Positions 43,872 through 54,015 of a stretch of 64,000 bases of DNA are shown here, piece by piece; the first letter of the stretch is position 1, and every line of letters begins with the position of its first letter. The notes under the pieces are model-generated. The model saw only the letters and a program-made list of their open reading frames with translations, made no database searches and was not told the origin of the DNA. A program made the translations under genes and the position numbers. The stretch comes from Halobaculum gomorrense. Lineage in GTDB: Archaea > Halobacteriota > Halobacteria > Halobacteriales > Haloferacaceae. The stretch is from NCBI RefSeq assembly GCF_900129775.1, contig NZ_FQWV01000002.1:124001-188000 (forward strand), in the 5' to 3' direction.

Positions 43872-45650
43872 ATGACCGACTACTTCGAGGTCCACGAGCG
43901 GGACGGGGCCGCCCGAATCGGGGAACTCCGCCTCGATTCGCCCCTGCGGACCCCGGCGCTCGCGGACGACGTGGTCCGCGACGCCGGGTCGCTGTGGAAC
44001 CGCGAGCGCGACCTCCTGGACGGGGACGACGCCGCGCTCACGATCCTCCCGCACCGCGCGTACCCGGCCGGCACGCGCGAGGAGGTCATAGACGCGTTCG
44101 CCCCCGACTACGCCGATTCGGCCGCCGCCGTCGACGGCCCGACCGCCGCCGTGATCACGAGCGACGCGCCCGCCGCCGGCGACGCCGCCGACGCGGGGGT
44201 CGACGCCTACGTACTCTCGAACGCACAGGGCGTCGTCGGCCACGCCTCGGCGTTCGTCGACGCGGTCGTCGACGTGCGCGAGACGGTCCCCGCCGACACC
44301 GCGCTGTACCTCTCCGGGGTCGCCACGCCGCTGAACGTCGCCACGCTCGCGTACGCCGGCGTCGACCTCGTCGACGCCAAGCGCGCGCGGGTGAAGGGAA
44401 GCCAGGGGAAGTACCTCACCGACGAGGGCGAACGCTTCCTGGAGGACCTGGACGAACTGCCGTGCTCGTGTCCCGTCTGTCAGGTGCCCCGCGAGGAGTT
44501 CGACCGCGCCGCCTGCGAGGAACACAACGTGAACGCGCTGGAGGCGGAACTGCGTCGCGTCCGCCGACGCATCCGCGAGGGTCGCCTCCGCGACTACGTC
44601 GAGGGGCAGGCCCGACACGAGCAGTGGCTCACGGCGACGTTCCGGGAGTTCGACCAGCAGTACGGCTACACCGAGGCGCGCGCGCCGGTCGCCCGCAACA
44701 ACGAACTCACGGCCGCCACCGGCGACACCATCCGCCGGCCGGAGATCCAGCGGTTCGCCCAGCGCGTCTCCGAGCGCTACGTCAACCGCTTCCGCAACCC
44801 CCTCGTGCTGGTGCCGTGTTCGGCCAGGAAGCCGTACTCCGAGAGCCAGAGCCACGGGCAGTTCCACGACGCGATCCAGTTCCGCGCACATCTCGCGTCG
44901 ATGACCTCGCCCATCGGCGTCGTCCCGCAGGAACTCGAACTCACCTACCCCGCCCAGCACTACGACACCGTCGTGACGGGGCGCTGGAGCGAGGACGAAA
45001 AGGAGTTCGTCGCCGAGGTCCTGCGCCGCTACCTCGAACGCAACGAGTACCCGCGCGTCATCGCGCACGTCCCCGAGGACGGCTACCGCGACATCTGCGA
45101 GCGCGTCGAGAAAGCGGTCGACGTGCCCTTCGAGTACACCGTCGAGGACCACCCGACGACGACCGAGTCCATCGGGAACCTCATGTCGACGCTCGACGGC
45201 GAACTGAAGTACTCGAAACGCGAGCGCCAGCACAACACCGTCCGGGCCATCGCCGACTACATGCTCGGCGACGGCGCCGGCGACGACCTGTTCGACGAAC
45301 TGAACACGCGCTCGCGGTACCCCAAGCTTCAGGTCCGCGACGACGACGAGGAACTGCTTGCGACGATGGTCCCCACCTACGGCGCGCTGGCGTTCACCCT
45401 CGCGGGCGCCCGCCGGTGGGTCGACAGCGACGCGCCGACCAAGACCGTCGAGATCGACGCGTTCGTCCCGCAGGGGAGCGTACTCGCGCCCGGCGTCGTC
45501 GACGCGGACGACGGCATCCGCGTCGGCGACGAGGTCGTCGTCGAGGGACCGGCGGCGTTCGCCGTCGGCCGCGCGGAGATGCACGGCGCGGAGATGCGGT
45601 CGTCGACCCGCGGCGTCGCCGTCGACGTTCGCCACAGCGAGGAGCTGTAG
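43872..45650 (+). CDS. arcS: Archaeosine synthase ArcS
   Basis: A 592-residue amidotransferase-family enzyme that converts preQ0 at position 15 to archaeosine. The N-terminal half is a TGT-like paralogue lacking the TGT active-site aspartate pattern; LPCSCPVCQVPREEF keeps the zinc cysteines. The ArcS-specific motif is VLVPCSARKPYSESQSHGQF (~315-335). The C-terminus from ~515 is a PUA-type RNA-binding domain (KTVEIDAFVPQGSVLAPGVV). It forms an operon with tgtA. Confidence 0.96.
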   Translation: MTDYFEVHERDGAARIGELRLDSPLRTPALADDVVRDAGSLWNRERDLLDGDDAALTILPHRAYPAGTREEVIDAFAPDYADSAAAVDGPTAAVITSDAPAAGDAADAGVDAYVLSNAQGVVGHASAFVDAVVDVRETVPADTALYLSGVATPLNVATLAYAGVDLVDAKRARVKGSQGKYLTDEGERFLEDLDELPCSCPVCQVPREEFDRAACEEHNVNALEAELRRVRRRIREGRLRDYVEGQARHEQWLTATFREFDQQYGYTEARAPVARNNELTAATGDTIRRPEIQRFAQRVSERYVNRFRNPLVLVPCSARKPYSESQSHGQFHDAIQFRAHLASMTSPIGVVPQELELTYPAQHYDTVVTGRWSEDEKEFVAEVLRRYLERNEYPRVIAHVPEDGYRDICERVEKAVDVPFEYTVEDHPTTTESIGNLMSTLDGELKYSKRERQHNTVRAIADYMLGDGAGDDLFDELNTRSRYPKLQVRDDDEELLATMVPTYGALAFTLAGARRWVDSDAPTKTVEIDAFVPQGSVLAPGVVDADDGIRVGDEVVVEGPAAFAVGRAEMHGAEMRSSTRGVAVDVRHSEEL

Positions 45651-45754
45651 GGCGGGCGGTCCGGCACCACCCACGCCCCTGTCGTTGCCGCGTCGCCTCC
45701 GGCCGCCCCGCCCGCGAAGCGAACGCATACAACGCTCCCCCCGAATCCTCGCGT

Positions 45755-47818
45755 ATGACAGACGACGACGCGACGGCGGGAACGCGCGTCGGCGTCGACG
45801 TGGGCGGCACGTTCACGGACCTCGTGACGGTCCGGGACGGCCGGGTCCGCGTCGACAAGACGCCGTCGACGCCCGCAGCACCCGACGAGGGCGTGGTGAC
45901 CGGCCTCCGCGGGGTCGACGCCCCGCTTTCGGAGGTGGGCTTTCTCGGCCACGGGACGACCGTCGCGACGAACGCCGTGCTGGAGGGCGAGTGGGCCGAC
46001 ACCGCGCTGGTCACGACCGAGGGCTTCCGCGACGCCCTGGAGATCGGCCGCCAGACGCGCCCGGACATCTACGACTTCGAGGCGACCAAGCCCGACCCGG
46101 TGGTCCCGCGCGACCGCCGGTTCGAGGTGCCAGAGCGGGTCGACGAGCGCGGCGAGGTGCTCCGCCACCTCGACGAGGCCGCCGTCCGCGACCGCGCCCG
46201 CGACCTCCGGGAGTCGGGCGTTGACTCCGTCGCCGTCTCCCTGCTGTTCTCCTTCGAGCACCCCGCCCACGAGCGTCGCGTCCGCGAGATCCTGCGCGAG
46301 GAGGGCGTCGACGCCAGCGTCTCGCTCTCCTCTGACGTGCTCCCGGAGATCCGCGAGTACGAGCGTACCCTGACGACCGCGATGAACGCCGCGCTCAAGC
46401 CCGTGATTGACGCGTACCTCGGGTCGCTTGCGGACGCGGTCGCGGACCTCGGGATCGACGCGCCCCTCCGGGTGATGGGGTCGAACGGCGGGCTGATGGC
46501 GGCCGACGCCGCCCGCGAACGCCCCGTCGACACCCTCCTCTCGGGCCCCGCGGCGGGCGTCCGCAGCGCCACCCACGTCGCCGAGCGCCGCGGCGTCGAC
46601 GACCTGATCACGATAGACATGGGCGGCACCTCCTGTGACGTGAGCCTCGTGCGCGACGGCGACCCGCTGGTCACGACAGACACCGAGGTCGGCGACTACC
46701 CCGTCTCGGTGCCGACCGTCGACATCCACACCGTCGGCGCCGGCGGCGGCTCGATCGGCCACGTCGACGCGGGCGGCGCCCTGCGGGTCGGCCCGCGCTC
46801 GGCGGGCGCACAGCCCGGCCCCGTCTGCTACAACCGCGGCGGCACCGAGCCGACCGTCACCGACGCCCACCTCGTGCTCGGCCGGATCGACCCCTCGGGC
46901 TTCCTCCCGGACGCGCTCGGCCGCGACGCCGACGCCGTCCGCGACGCCTTCGCCCCGCTGGCGGAGGCCGTCGCCGGCGACTCCGACGCGACCGAGGCCG
47001 CCGCACGCGGCCTGCTCGACGTGGCGAACGCGAACATGCGCCGGGCGCTGCGCGTCGTCAGCGTCGAGCGCGGCTACGACCCCCGCGAGTTCGCGCTCGT
47101 CGCCTTCGGCGGCGCGGGGCCGCTACACGCGACCGCGCTCGCGGACGCGCTGGAGGTTCCCGAGGTCGTCGTCCCGCGGGCCGCGGGCGTCCTCTCGGCG
47201 CTCGGGCTGCTCATCAGCGACGTGGTGTACGACTACTCCACGTCGATGGTGCGCCGCTGGGACGACGTGGATCCGGCGGCCCTCCGCGACGCCTACGGCG
47301 AGTTCGAGGCCGAGGGCCGGGCGGAACTGCGCGACGCCGGCCGCGCGGACGACGCGATGGCGTTCGAGCGCACGCTCGACCTGCGCTACGCCGGGCAGTC
47401 GTTCGACCTGTCGGTGCCCGTCGAGGGCGACCTCGCGGGCGACGAACTCGACGCGGTCACCGAGCGCTTCCACGCGGCCCACGAGCGCCGGTACGGCCAC
47501 GCCTCGCCCGAGGAGCCCGTGGAACTGGTGACCGTCAGACTCCGCGCCCGTGGGCTCGTCGAACCGCCCGAACTCGCGGTCGAGGAGCGCGACGGCGACC
47601 CCGACGACGCGATCCGGACGACCCGTCGGGTCGGCTTCGGCGACGGCGACCGCGACACGCCGGTGTACGACCGCCGGCGCCTGCCGACGGACGCGGCGTT
47701 CGACGGGCCCGCCGTCGTCGAGGGGAAAGAGAGCACCGTCGTCGTCCACCCCGGCCAGCGGGCGCGCGTGGACGGCGACGCGAACCTGGTCGTCGAGACC
47801 GGGGGTGACGGCGCATGA
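45755..47818 (+). CDS. hyuA: Hydantoinase/oxoprolinase subunit A
   Basis: A 687-residue ATP-dependent ring-opening enzyme subunit of the HyuA family, which acts on hydantoins, N-methylhydantoins or 5-oxoproline. The actin-like ATP site begins VGVDVGGTFTDLVTVRDG; the family motifs GHGTTVATNAVLEG, SNGGLMAADAARERPVDT, LLSGPAAGVRSATHVAE and ITIDMGGTSCDVSL follow, with ALVAFGGAGPLHATALADAL near 450. ATG at 45755 gives the usual length; the frame is open far upstream over the arcS gene. The stop overlaps hyuB by ATGA. Confidence 0.95.
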   Translation: MTDDDATAGTRVGVDVGGTFTDLVTVRDGRVRVDKTPSTPAAPDEGVVTGLRGVDAPLSEVGFLGHGTTVATNAVLEGEWADTALVTTEGFRDALEIGRQTRPDIYDFEATKPDPVVPRDRRFEVPERVDERGEVLRHLDEAAVRDRARDLRESGVDSVAVSLLFSFEHPAHERRVREILREEGVDASVSLSSDVLPEIREYERTLTTAMNAALKPVIDAYLGSLADAVADLGIDAPLRVMGSNGGLMAADAARERPVDTLLSGPAAGVRSATHVAERRGVDDLITIDMGGTSCDVSLVRDGDPLVTTDTEVGDYPVSVPTVDIHTVGAGGGSIGHVDAGGALRVGPRSAGAQPGPVCYNRGGTEPTVTDAHLVLGRIDPSGFLPDALGRDADAVRDAFAPLAEAVAGDSDATEAAARGLLDVANANMRRALRVVSVERGYDPREFALVAFGGAGPLHATALADALEVPEVVVPRAAGVLSALGLLISDVVYDYSTSMVRRWDDVDPAALRDAYGEFEAEGRAELRDAGRADDAMAFERTLDLRYAGQSFDLSVPVEGDLAGDELDAVTERFHAAHERRYGHASPEEPVELVTVRLRARGLVEPPELAVEERDGDPDDAIRTTRRVGFGDGDRDTPVYDRRRLPTDAAFDGPAVVEGKESTVVVHPGQRARVDGDANLVVETGGDGA

Positions 47819-49665
47819 GCGACGACGGAGCCGGCGGCGGCGCCGCCGACGGCGCGGACGCGGGCGACGCCAGCGGCGTCGACTCGGTCACCCTCGAGGT
47901 GATCCGCAACGGCTGTGAGGCGGTCGCCGAGGAGATGAACGCGACGCTCGTGCGGACGGGCTACTCGCCCAACATCAAGGAGCGCCGGGACTGCTCGACG
48001 GCGCTGTTCGACGCCGACGGCGAGATGATCGCGCAGGCGGAGACGATGCCGGTCCACCTCGGCGCGATGCCGTACTCGGTCGCTGCGGCGGTCGAGGCGT
48101 TCCCGCCGGAGTCGCTCTCGCCGGGCGACTCGGTGCTGCTGAACGACCCGTTCCGCGGCGGCGCGCACCTCCCGGACCTGACGCTGGTGACGCCGATATT
48201 CGGCGACGGGGCGACCGGCGAGGGAGAGGCCGGCGAGGGAGGGGCCGGCGAGGTGGCGAACGAGGTGATCGCCTTCGCCGCGAACCGCGCACACCACGCC
48301 GACATCGGCGGGTCGACCGCCGGGTCGGTCGCCGCGGACTCGACGGAGATCTACCAGGAGGGGCTACGCATCCCGCCGGTGAAGTTCGAGGAGGGGACCG
48401 GGGAGGTCGCCGAGGACGGAACACCCGAGGGCGAGGTGCGCGAGGACATGTTGTCGATGATCCTCGCGAACGTCAGGACGCCCGAGGAGCGCCGCGGCGA
48501 CCTCCGCGCGCAGGTGGCCGCCAACGCGACCGGGCGGCGTCGATTCCGGGAGTTGGCGGCCGAACACGGCGACGACCTCGCGCCCGCGCTGGCGGAGATC
48601 AAGGACTACTCCGAGCGCCGGATGCGCGCCGAACTCTCAGAGCTGCCGGACGGCAGCTACGAGTTCGCCGACGCGCTCGACGACGACGGCCGCGGCAACG
48701 AGGACCTGGTCGTCGACGTGACACTCACCGTCGCCGGCGACGAGGTGACCGTCGACTTCACCGGGACGGCCGACCAGACCGAGGGACCGATAAACGCGGT
48801 CCTCGCGGTGACCGCGTCGGCGACGTACTACGCCGTCCGCTGCGTGACGGACCCGGACATCCCGCCGAACCACGGCTGTTACCGCCCGATCGAGGTCGTC
48901 GCGCCCGAGGGGACCATCGTGAACCCGAGGCTCCCCGCGGCGGTCGTCGGCGGCAACCTGGAGACGAGCCAGCGCGTCACCGACGTGGTGTTGGGCGCGC
49001 TCGCGAAGGCGGACCCAGAGGGCGTCGTCGCCGCCTGCCAGGGCACGATGAACAACGTCACGCTCGGCGGCACCGACCCGCGGGGCGACGACCCGACGCC
49101 GTACGCCTTCTACGAGACGCAGGGCGGCGGCTTCGGCGGTCGCGCGGGCGGGGACGGGATGGACGGCGTCCACGTCCACATGAGCAACACGCTGAACACG
49201 CCCGCCGAAGTGCTGGAGACGGCCTACCCCCTCCGGATCGAGCGCTACGAACTCCGCACCGACTCCGCCGGCGCGGGCGCACACCGCGGCGGCCTCGGCC
49301 TCCGGCGCGACATCCGCGTCCGCGACCACACCGCCCGCTTCAGCCTGCTCGCCGAGCGCCACGAGTCGCACCCGTACGGCCTCGCCGGCGGCGGCGAGGG
49401 GGCGAACGGCGCGGCGTACCTGGTGGACAGCGCGGGCGACGAACTCGAACGGCTGCCCGCAAAGCACACCCGCGACCTCCCCGCCGGCTCCGTCGTCAGC
49501 GTGCGCACGCCCGGCGGCGGCGGCTACGGTGACCCCGCCGAGCGCGACGCCGACGCGATCCGGCGCGACCTCCGCCTCGGGAAATTGACCTCTGAGGCGG
49601 CGCGCGAGCGGTACGGGTACGAGGTCGACGGAGATCGTGACGGTGACACGGACGACCGAGACTGA
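47815..49665 (+). CDS. hyuB: Hydantoinase/oxoprolinase subunit B
   Basis: A 616-residue HyuB partner. It starts with a short Gly/Ala/Asp-rich tail, then DSVTLEVIRNGCEAVAEEMN; ADIGGSTAGSVAADSTEIYQ and DFTGTADQTEGPINAVLAVT are characteristic, and GGGGYGDPAERDADAIRRDL ends it. A Gly/Glu insert (~130-145) follows TLVTPIFGDGA and is low complexity. With HyuA it may hydrolyse 5-oxoproline, which would match the Ggt product chain; alternatively it uses hydantoins. Confidence 0.94.
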   Translation: MSDDGAGGGAADGADAGDASGVDSVTLEVIRNGCEAVAEEMNATLVRTGYSPNIKERRDCSTALFDADGEMIAQAETMPVHLGAMPYSVAAAVEAFPPESLSPGDSVLLNDPFRGGAHLPDLTLVTPIFGDGATGEGEAGEGGAGEVANEVIAFAANRAHHADIGGSTAGSVAADSTEIYQEGLRIPPVKFEEGTGEVAEDGTPEGEVREDMLSMILANVRTPEERRGDLRAQVAANATGRRRFRELAAEHGDDLAPALAEIKDYSERRMRAELSELPDGSYEFADALDDDGRGNEDLVVDVTLTVAGDEVTVDFTGTADQTEGPINAVLAVTASATYYAVRCVTDPDIPPNHGCYRPIEVVAPEGTIVNPRLPAAVVGGNLETSQRVTDVVLGALAKADPEGVVAACQGTMNNVTLGGTDPRGDDPTPYAFYETQGGGFGGRAGGDGMDGVHVHMSNTLNTPAEVLETAYPLRIERYELRTDSAGAGAHRGGLGLRRDIRVRDHTARFSLLAERHESHPYGLAGGGEGANGAAYLVDSAGDELERLPAKHTRDLPAGSVVSVRTPGGGGYGDPAERDADAIRRDLRLGKLTSEAARERYGYEVDGDRDGDTDDRD

Positions 49666-49801
49666 CCTGCCGCGGATCAACTCTCCCTCGCCTTCTGATG
49701 GCTTCCGGCGTGGGCTGAGACGGACGGCGTGAGTCGAAATAAGGGCTACTGGGAGTGAGAACGTTGTATACAGCCGGTTCGCCGGAGCTCGATCGGCTCG
49801 G

Positions 49802-51691
49802 TCAGGTGAGTCCCCAGAAGAACGCGATCCCGAGGATCGTGACGACCGAAAGGAGGAGTTGTAGCGGGGCACCGACGCGGGCGTAATCCGAGAACTTGTA
49901 GCCGCCGGGGCCGTAGACGAAGAGGTTCGTCTGGTAGCCCACGGGCGTGATGAACGCGGTGGACGCGGCGAAGGTGACCGCGAGGATGAACGCGAAGGGA
50001 TTGCCGCCGACCTCCTGTGCGGTCTTGACGGCGACGGGGATCATGAGGACGACGCTGGCGTTGTTCGAGATGACGCTCGTGATGAGGCCGGTCGCGATGT
50101 AGAACACCCACAGAACGCCGATGACGGGCAGGAATGTTCCCGTGAGGGCGATGATCGACCCGATGTACGTCGCTGCGCCCGTCTGTTCAAGCGCGATGCC
50201 GAGCGGGATGACTCCCGCCAGGAGGAGAATGACGCTCCAGTCCACCCCGTCGTAGATCTCTCCGGGCTTGATGACGCCGGTGACGACCATGGCGACGACG
50301 CCGGCGAGTGCGGTCTGGACGATGCTCACGTCGACAGCGGCGAACGCGTCGATCCCGGTGGCCGAGGCGAGGGGCCCCCAGGGCATACCGACGAGGCCGA
50401 CGACGGCGATGATGATCCCGACGGCCCACGGGATCTTCTCCGTGCGGTAGTCCGCGGTCTCCGATTCGTGTGCGACGATGAAGTCCGGGTTCGACGAGAG
50501 CCGGTCGATGCTGTCGGACGGGGCCTGGACGAGGAGGGTGTCGCCGACGCGGAGTTTGACGTTGTCGAGTCGACTCCGGATCGTCTCACCGCCCGAGCGG
50601 AACGCGAGGACGCTCGCGTCGTACCGCTCGCGGAACGAGGAGGTCGTGAGCGTCTCCCCGAGAAGCGAGGAGCCGGACTGGATGACGATCTCGACGAGCG
50701 CCTGTGTCTCATCGTCGGTCTCGAGTTCCGAGTCGGTGGGCGGAGTGCCGACGAGATTGAGTCCTTCGAGTTCGCGGAGGGACCCGAGCGTCTCGCGGTC
50801 GGTTCGGATCGTGAGGATGTCGCCGGCGCGGATCCGCTTGCCGCCGATCCCCTCGAAGTACGTCTCGCCGTCGCGGAGGATCTGCATGATGTCCGCGTCG
50901 AACTGGGACTCGTCGATGGCGTCTGCGACCGTCTTCCCCACGATGGAGGCGTCATCTCGGACGACGACCTCGGTGACGTAGTTCTGGAGTTCGTACTCCT
51001 CGATGTAATCCTCTCTGGCGGGGACGCGTTCAGGGAGGAGTCGATGGCCGATCGTCATGAGGTAGATTGACCCGGTGACGAGCACGACGACACCGAGGCC
51101 GGTGAAGGTGAACATCGAGAACGACCGACCGATGAGCCGCTCGGAGACGCTCGAGGCGAGAAGGTTCGTGGACGTTCCGATGAGCGTGAGCATCCCGCCG
51201 AACATGGAGGCAAACGAGAGCGGGATGAGCAGTTTGGAGGGAGAGGTGTTCCCCTTGTGTGCGAGATCGGAGATGACGGGAACGAGGATCGCGACGACCG
51301 GCGTGTTGTTGATGAATCCCGAGACCGGGCCGGCGACGGCGATCGTCGCCCCGAGTTGCTTGCGCTGGCTGTTCCCGGCGAACGTCGCCATCTTCCGCCC
51401 GAGGATCTGGACGATGCCGGTCTGACTGATGCCGGTGCTGAGGATGAGCATCGCCAGTACGGCGACGGTCGCAGTGCTGGAGAAGCCGGAGATCCCCTCC
51501 GTGACGGAGACGTTCGTCCACGGAGACAGGAGGGTAAGCAAGACGATGGTGAATATCGCCGTGACGTCGATCGGGAGGAGTTCCGTGACGAAAAGAAACA
51601 GCACGAGCAGGACGATACCGAACACGACGAGCATGCCCGTCGTAACCGGCGGGATCGTCTCGGCCTGCGCTGGAAGCGCTGCGAGACTCAT
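49802..51691 (-). CDS. SLC13-type anion transporter with two TrkA-C domains
   Basis: A 629-residue symporter-type protein of the SLC13/DASS group for sulfate, dicarboxylates or phosphate. About six helices precede and six follow a cytoplasmic insert. SFASMFGGMLTLIGTSTNLL is the first SNT-type substrate motif and ITSVISNNASVVLMIPVAVK the second. The insert (~225-405) carries two RCK-C (TrkA_C) domains, NYVTEVVVRDDASIVGKTVA and ALVEIVIQSGSSLLGE, which can sense ligands. A TATA-like ATATATC about 20 bases before the ATG suggests a leaderless message. Confidence 0.92.
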   Translation of the reverse strand: MSLAALPAQAETIPPVTTGMLVVFGIVLLVLFLFVTELLPIDVTAIFTIVLLTLLSPWTNVSVTEGISGFSSTATVAVLAMLILSTGISQTGIVQILGRKMATFAGNSQRKQLGATIAVAGPVSGFINNTPVVAILVPVISDLAHKGNTSPSKLLIPLSFASMFGGMLTLIGTSTNLLASSVSERLIGRSFSMFTFTGLGVVVLVTGSIYLMTIGHRLLPERVPAREDYIEEYELQNYVTEVVVRDDASIVGKTVADAIDESQFDADIMQILRDGETYFEGIGGKRIRAGDILTIRTDRETLGSLRELEGLNLVGTPPTDSELETDDETQALVEIVIQSGSSLLGETLTTSSFRERYDASVLAFRSGGETIRSRLDNVKLRVGDTLLVQAPSDSIDRLSSNPDFIVAHESETADYRTEKIPWAVGIIIAVVGLVGMPWGPLASATGIDAFAAVDVSIVQTALAGVVAMVVTGVIKPGEIYDGVDWSVILLLAGVIPLGIALEQTGAATYIGSIIALTGTFLPVIGVLWVFYIATGLITSVISNNASVVLMIPVAVKTAQEVGGNPFAFILAVTFAASTAFITPVGYQTNLFVYGPGGYKFSDYARVGAPLQLLLSVVTILGIAFFWGLT

Positions 51692-51953
51692 ATCTCGGTT
51701 TTCAGATATATGTTCATACGGTAGCTATGAATTCTATATGCATAAGTTATGGTATTCCATCCAGCGCGTTCCCAGCCGTGCATCCGAACGAGTGTCGCGC
51801 TCCCGCCGGCTCGGCGTAACGGGTACATCACCGACACCCGTGCACGGCCTTCGCGATCGATGCAGGCACCGGCGCTATCGATCGTCGCGACAGCTACCGG
51901 ACTCTGCCACGGGGTGAGATATAAATAAAAATGCACAGCACTTCGACATCTGT

Positions 51954-52358
51954 TCAGGCGCAGGCGTTTCGTATGTCCCCTTTAATTATCATTGTTGTGA
52001 CGTTGGAGTTCGTCACTTGGTAGACCACGGTTGTTTCTAGACCGTCGACCGCTCCGCTGGAACCGCCATCGCAACTGTACTCATACGAATACGGCATGTT
52101 CACTCGAACGTTGACTCCCGAGTTATTGTCGTTCACAACGACCGCATCCGGTTCCCCATAGGTGCTGACGCTACTGCTGGTGATGTAGCTCGCGTTCTCC
52201 AGTGTCTGAGTCACACGCGCCTTTTCGGCGCTGAGCGCCCGTTCTCTCGCTTCTTCGTCAGTAACGGGGTCGGTACTACCAATCCCCGCACAGCCAGCAC
52301 AGGCGATTAGCAGGGAAATTCCTATCAGGGAACCAATTTGCGACGTCACGAGCCACAC
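51954..52358 (-). CDS. Small lipoprotein
   Basis: A 134-residue lipoprotein. GSLIGISLLIACAGCAG is a signal peptide with lipobox at the second or third Cys. The mature part is Ser/Thr/Asn-rich (SYITSSSVSTYGEPDAVVV, then NNSGVNVRVNMPYSYEYSCD), ending in a cysteine pair that could form a disulfide. It is less GC-rich than neighbours. GTG at 52358 is used; a GTG at 52349 fits the TATA-like ATTTAAT (about 52372-52378) better, giving a leaderless start. No family recognised. 51692-51953 holds only promoter-type AT-rich DNA. Confidence 0.7.
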   Translation of the reverse strand: MWLVTSQIGSLIGISLLIACAGCAGIGSTDPVTDEEARERALSAEKARVTQTLENASYITSSSVSTYGEPDAVVVNDNNSGVNVRVNMPYSYEYSCDGGSSGAVDGLETTVVYQVTNSNVTTMIIKGDIRNACA

Positions 52359-52648
52359 AGCCGAGAGAACGATTAAATATTTTCTGACAGCTACTGGCTA
52401 TTACAAAAGAGCAACACCGATCAGTTTGCACACCTTCGTTCCTACCTGCCGGTCGTTTCACGCTGGATTGCCTACGAGGGCTGCGTGCCCAGACAACCGT
52501 CACCACACGGGCGAAGACCCTGTGCGCCCGCGACGGGACCGTCCGAGAGCCGATCCCCACACCGTGCACGCGGGCAGCACGGGGCAGGTCCGAATCGGAC
52601 CGTCGGCGGCACGAAGAGATTTAGCCGCCGGCGCTGGAGGAAGCGAAC

Positions 52649-53164
52649 ATGCTCGACGTAGGCGACGACGCTCCCGACGTGACCGCACCGATGGCGACCC
52701 CCGAGGCGGCCGCAACCACCGACCGCGGCAGTTACACCAGCGACGACGTGGCCGAGTTCTCCCTCGCGACTGCCCTCGCCGACGGTCCGGTCGTCCTCGC
52801 GTTCTATCCCGGCGTGTTCTCGCGCACCTGCACGAAAGAGCTGTGTCAGCTCCGAGATTGGAAGGCCGACCTCTCGGCGCTCGACGCGCCGGTGTACGGC
52901 GTCAGCGCCGACACCCCGTGGTCGCTGCTCGCGTTCGTCGACGAGTATGACATCGCGTACCCGCTCGTCTCGGGGTTCAACAACTCGGTGATCGCCGACT
53001 TCGGGGTGCGCCGGGAAAGCGGGCTCATGGCGGGAATCGCCGACCGCGCGGTGTTCGTGGTCGCCCCCGACGGAACCGTGACGTACACGTGGCGGGCGAC
53101 CGAGCCGCTGACGTTCCCGGACACCGACGAGGTGGAGGGGGCGGTCGCGGCGGCCGCCGAGTAG
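52649..53164 (+). CDS. Peroxiredoxin (AhpC/TSA-Bcp type)
   Basis: A 171-residue thioredoxin-fold peroxidase. The peroxidatic cysteine is in VLAFYPGVFSRTCTKELCQL, with a second cysteine four residues later that may be resolving, as in Bcp-type enzymes. It reduces peroxides using thiols. The other thioredoxin-fold strands (VYGVSADTPWSLLAFVDEYD) are intact. Monocistronic; the interval before it (52359-52648) holds no supported gene. Confidence 0.93.
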   Translation: MLDVGDDAPDVTAPMATPEAAATTDRGSYTSDDVAEFSLATALADGPVVLAFYPGVFSRTCTKELCQLRDWKADLSALDAPVYGVSADTPWSLLAFVDEYDIAYPLVSGFNNSVIADFGVRRESGLMAGIADRAVFVVAPDGTVTYTWRATEPLTFPDTDEVEGAVAAAAE

Positions 53165-53238
53165 GTCGCCGCCGGCGGCGTCTCGCCGACTCTCGCCCGT
53201 GGCGCAAGCTACTCGGTTCCCGACCCGAACTGACTAGT

Positions 53239-53982
53239 ATGCCTCTCGCACCCGAGGACACCCTCCCGACTGAGGGCCTCGTCTGCGTCGTCGGCGCCGG
53301 CGGCAAGAAGACGACCCTGTACGCGCTCGCGAACCGGATCGACCGCGCGGTCGTCACCGCGACGGTCCGGATCCCGATCTTCGACGATCACGTCGCGCGC
53401 GTCGCGGTGAGCGAGGACCCGCTCGACGCGCTCGACGAGGCGGCGGCATCGGACTTCCCGCTCGGGCTCGTCCCCGAGCGCGAGCGCGACGACCGCTACC
53501 TCGGGTACGACCGGGGAGCCGTCGCCGACCTCGCGGCCACCCACGACGGCCCCGTCCTCGTGAAGGCCGACGGCGCGCGGATGCGCGAGTTCAAAGCGCC
53601 CAGCGACCGCGAGCCGCAGATCCCCGCGAGCGCCGACGCGGTCGTGCCGATCGCCGCCGCGCACGTCGTCGGCGAACCCCTCACGGACGAGCGGGTCCAC
53701 CGCCCCGAGCAGGTCGCCGCGATCGCGGGAATCGACGAGGGCGACGAGGTCACGGCCGAAGCGGTCGGAGCGGTGCTCGCGTCGCCAGCGGGCGGGCTGA
53801 AGGCCGTCCCCGACGGTGCCGAGGCGGTCGCGCTGGTGAACAAGGTCGACGACGCGGAAGACGAGGCCGTCGCCCGCGAGATCGCCGCCGCGTCGCTCGA
53901 CGCCGACGCGGCGGGGCGACTCGACCGGGTCGTGCTCGCGGCGCTCGGTGAGGGGCGAATCGTCGACGTGATCGAGGCGTGA
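53239..53982 (+). CDS. yqeC: YqeC-like selenium/molybdenum cofactor protein
   Basis: A 247-residue P-loop-type protein. LVCVVGAGGKKTTLYALAN is the modified phosphate-binding loop of YqeC, a family linked to selenium-dependent molybdenum hydroxylases. LVKADGARMREFKAPSDREP is the second conserved block. In bacteria it accompanies SelD/XdhC-like genes, not seen here. It lies convergently with a MobA gene and just before an AOR-family gene, consistent with molybdenum or tungsten cofactor use. Confidence 0.8.
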   Translation: MPLAPEDTLPTEGLVCVVGAGGKKTTLYALANRIDRAVVTATVRIPIFDDHVARVAVSEDPLDALDEAAASDFPLGLVPERERDDRYLGYDRGAVADLAATHDGPVLVKADGARMREFKAPSDREPQIPASADAVVPIAAAHVVGEPLTDERVHRPEQVAAIAGIDEGDEVTAEAVGAVLASPAGGLKAVPDGAEAVALVNKVDDAEDEAVAREIAAASLDADAAGRLDRVVLAALGEGRIVDVIEA

Positions 53983-54015
53983 GCCGTCCGTCCGGCCCCG
54001 CGAGGGATCGGCCGG

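Noticed and set aside
42138-45728. 1196-codon minus-strand frame across tgtA and arcS
   Set aside because: It lies antisense to two well-recognised genes and has no recognisable domain.
43502-45754. Upstream extension of the hyuA frame across arcS
   Set aside because: Arginine-rich sequence typical of GC-rich shadow frames; HyuA homology starts at 45755 and arcS is clearly coding in this interval.
51688-51936. 82-codon minus-strand frame upstream of the SLC13 transporter
   Set aside because: No recognisable domain, no start signals, and it covers the AT-rich promoter of the transporter.
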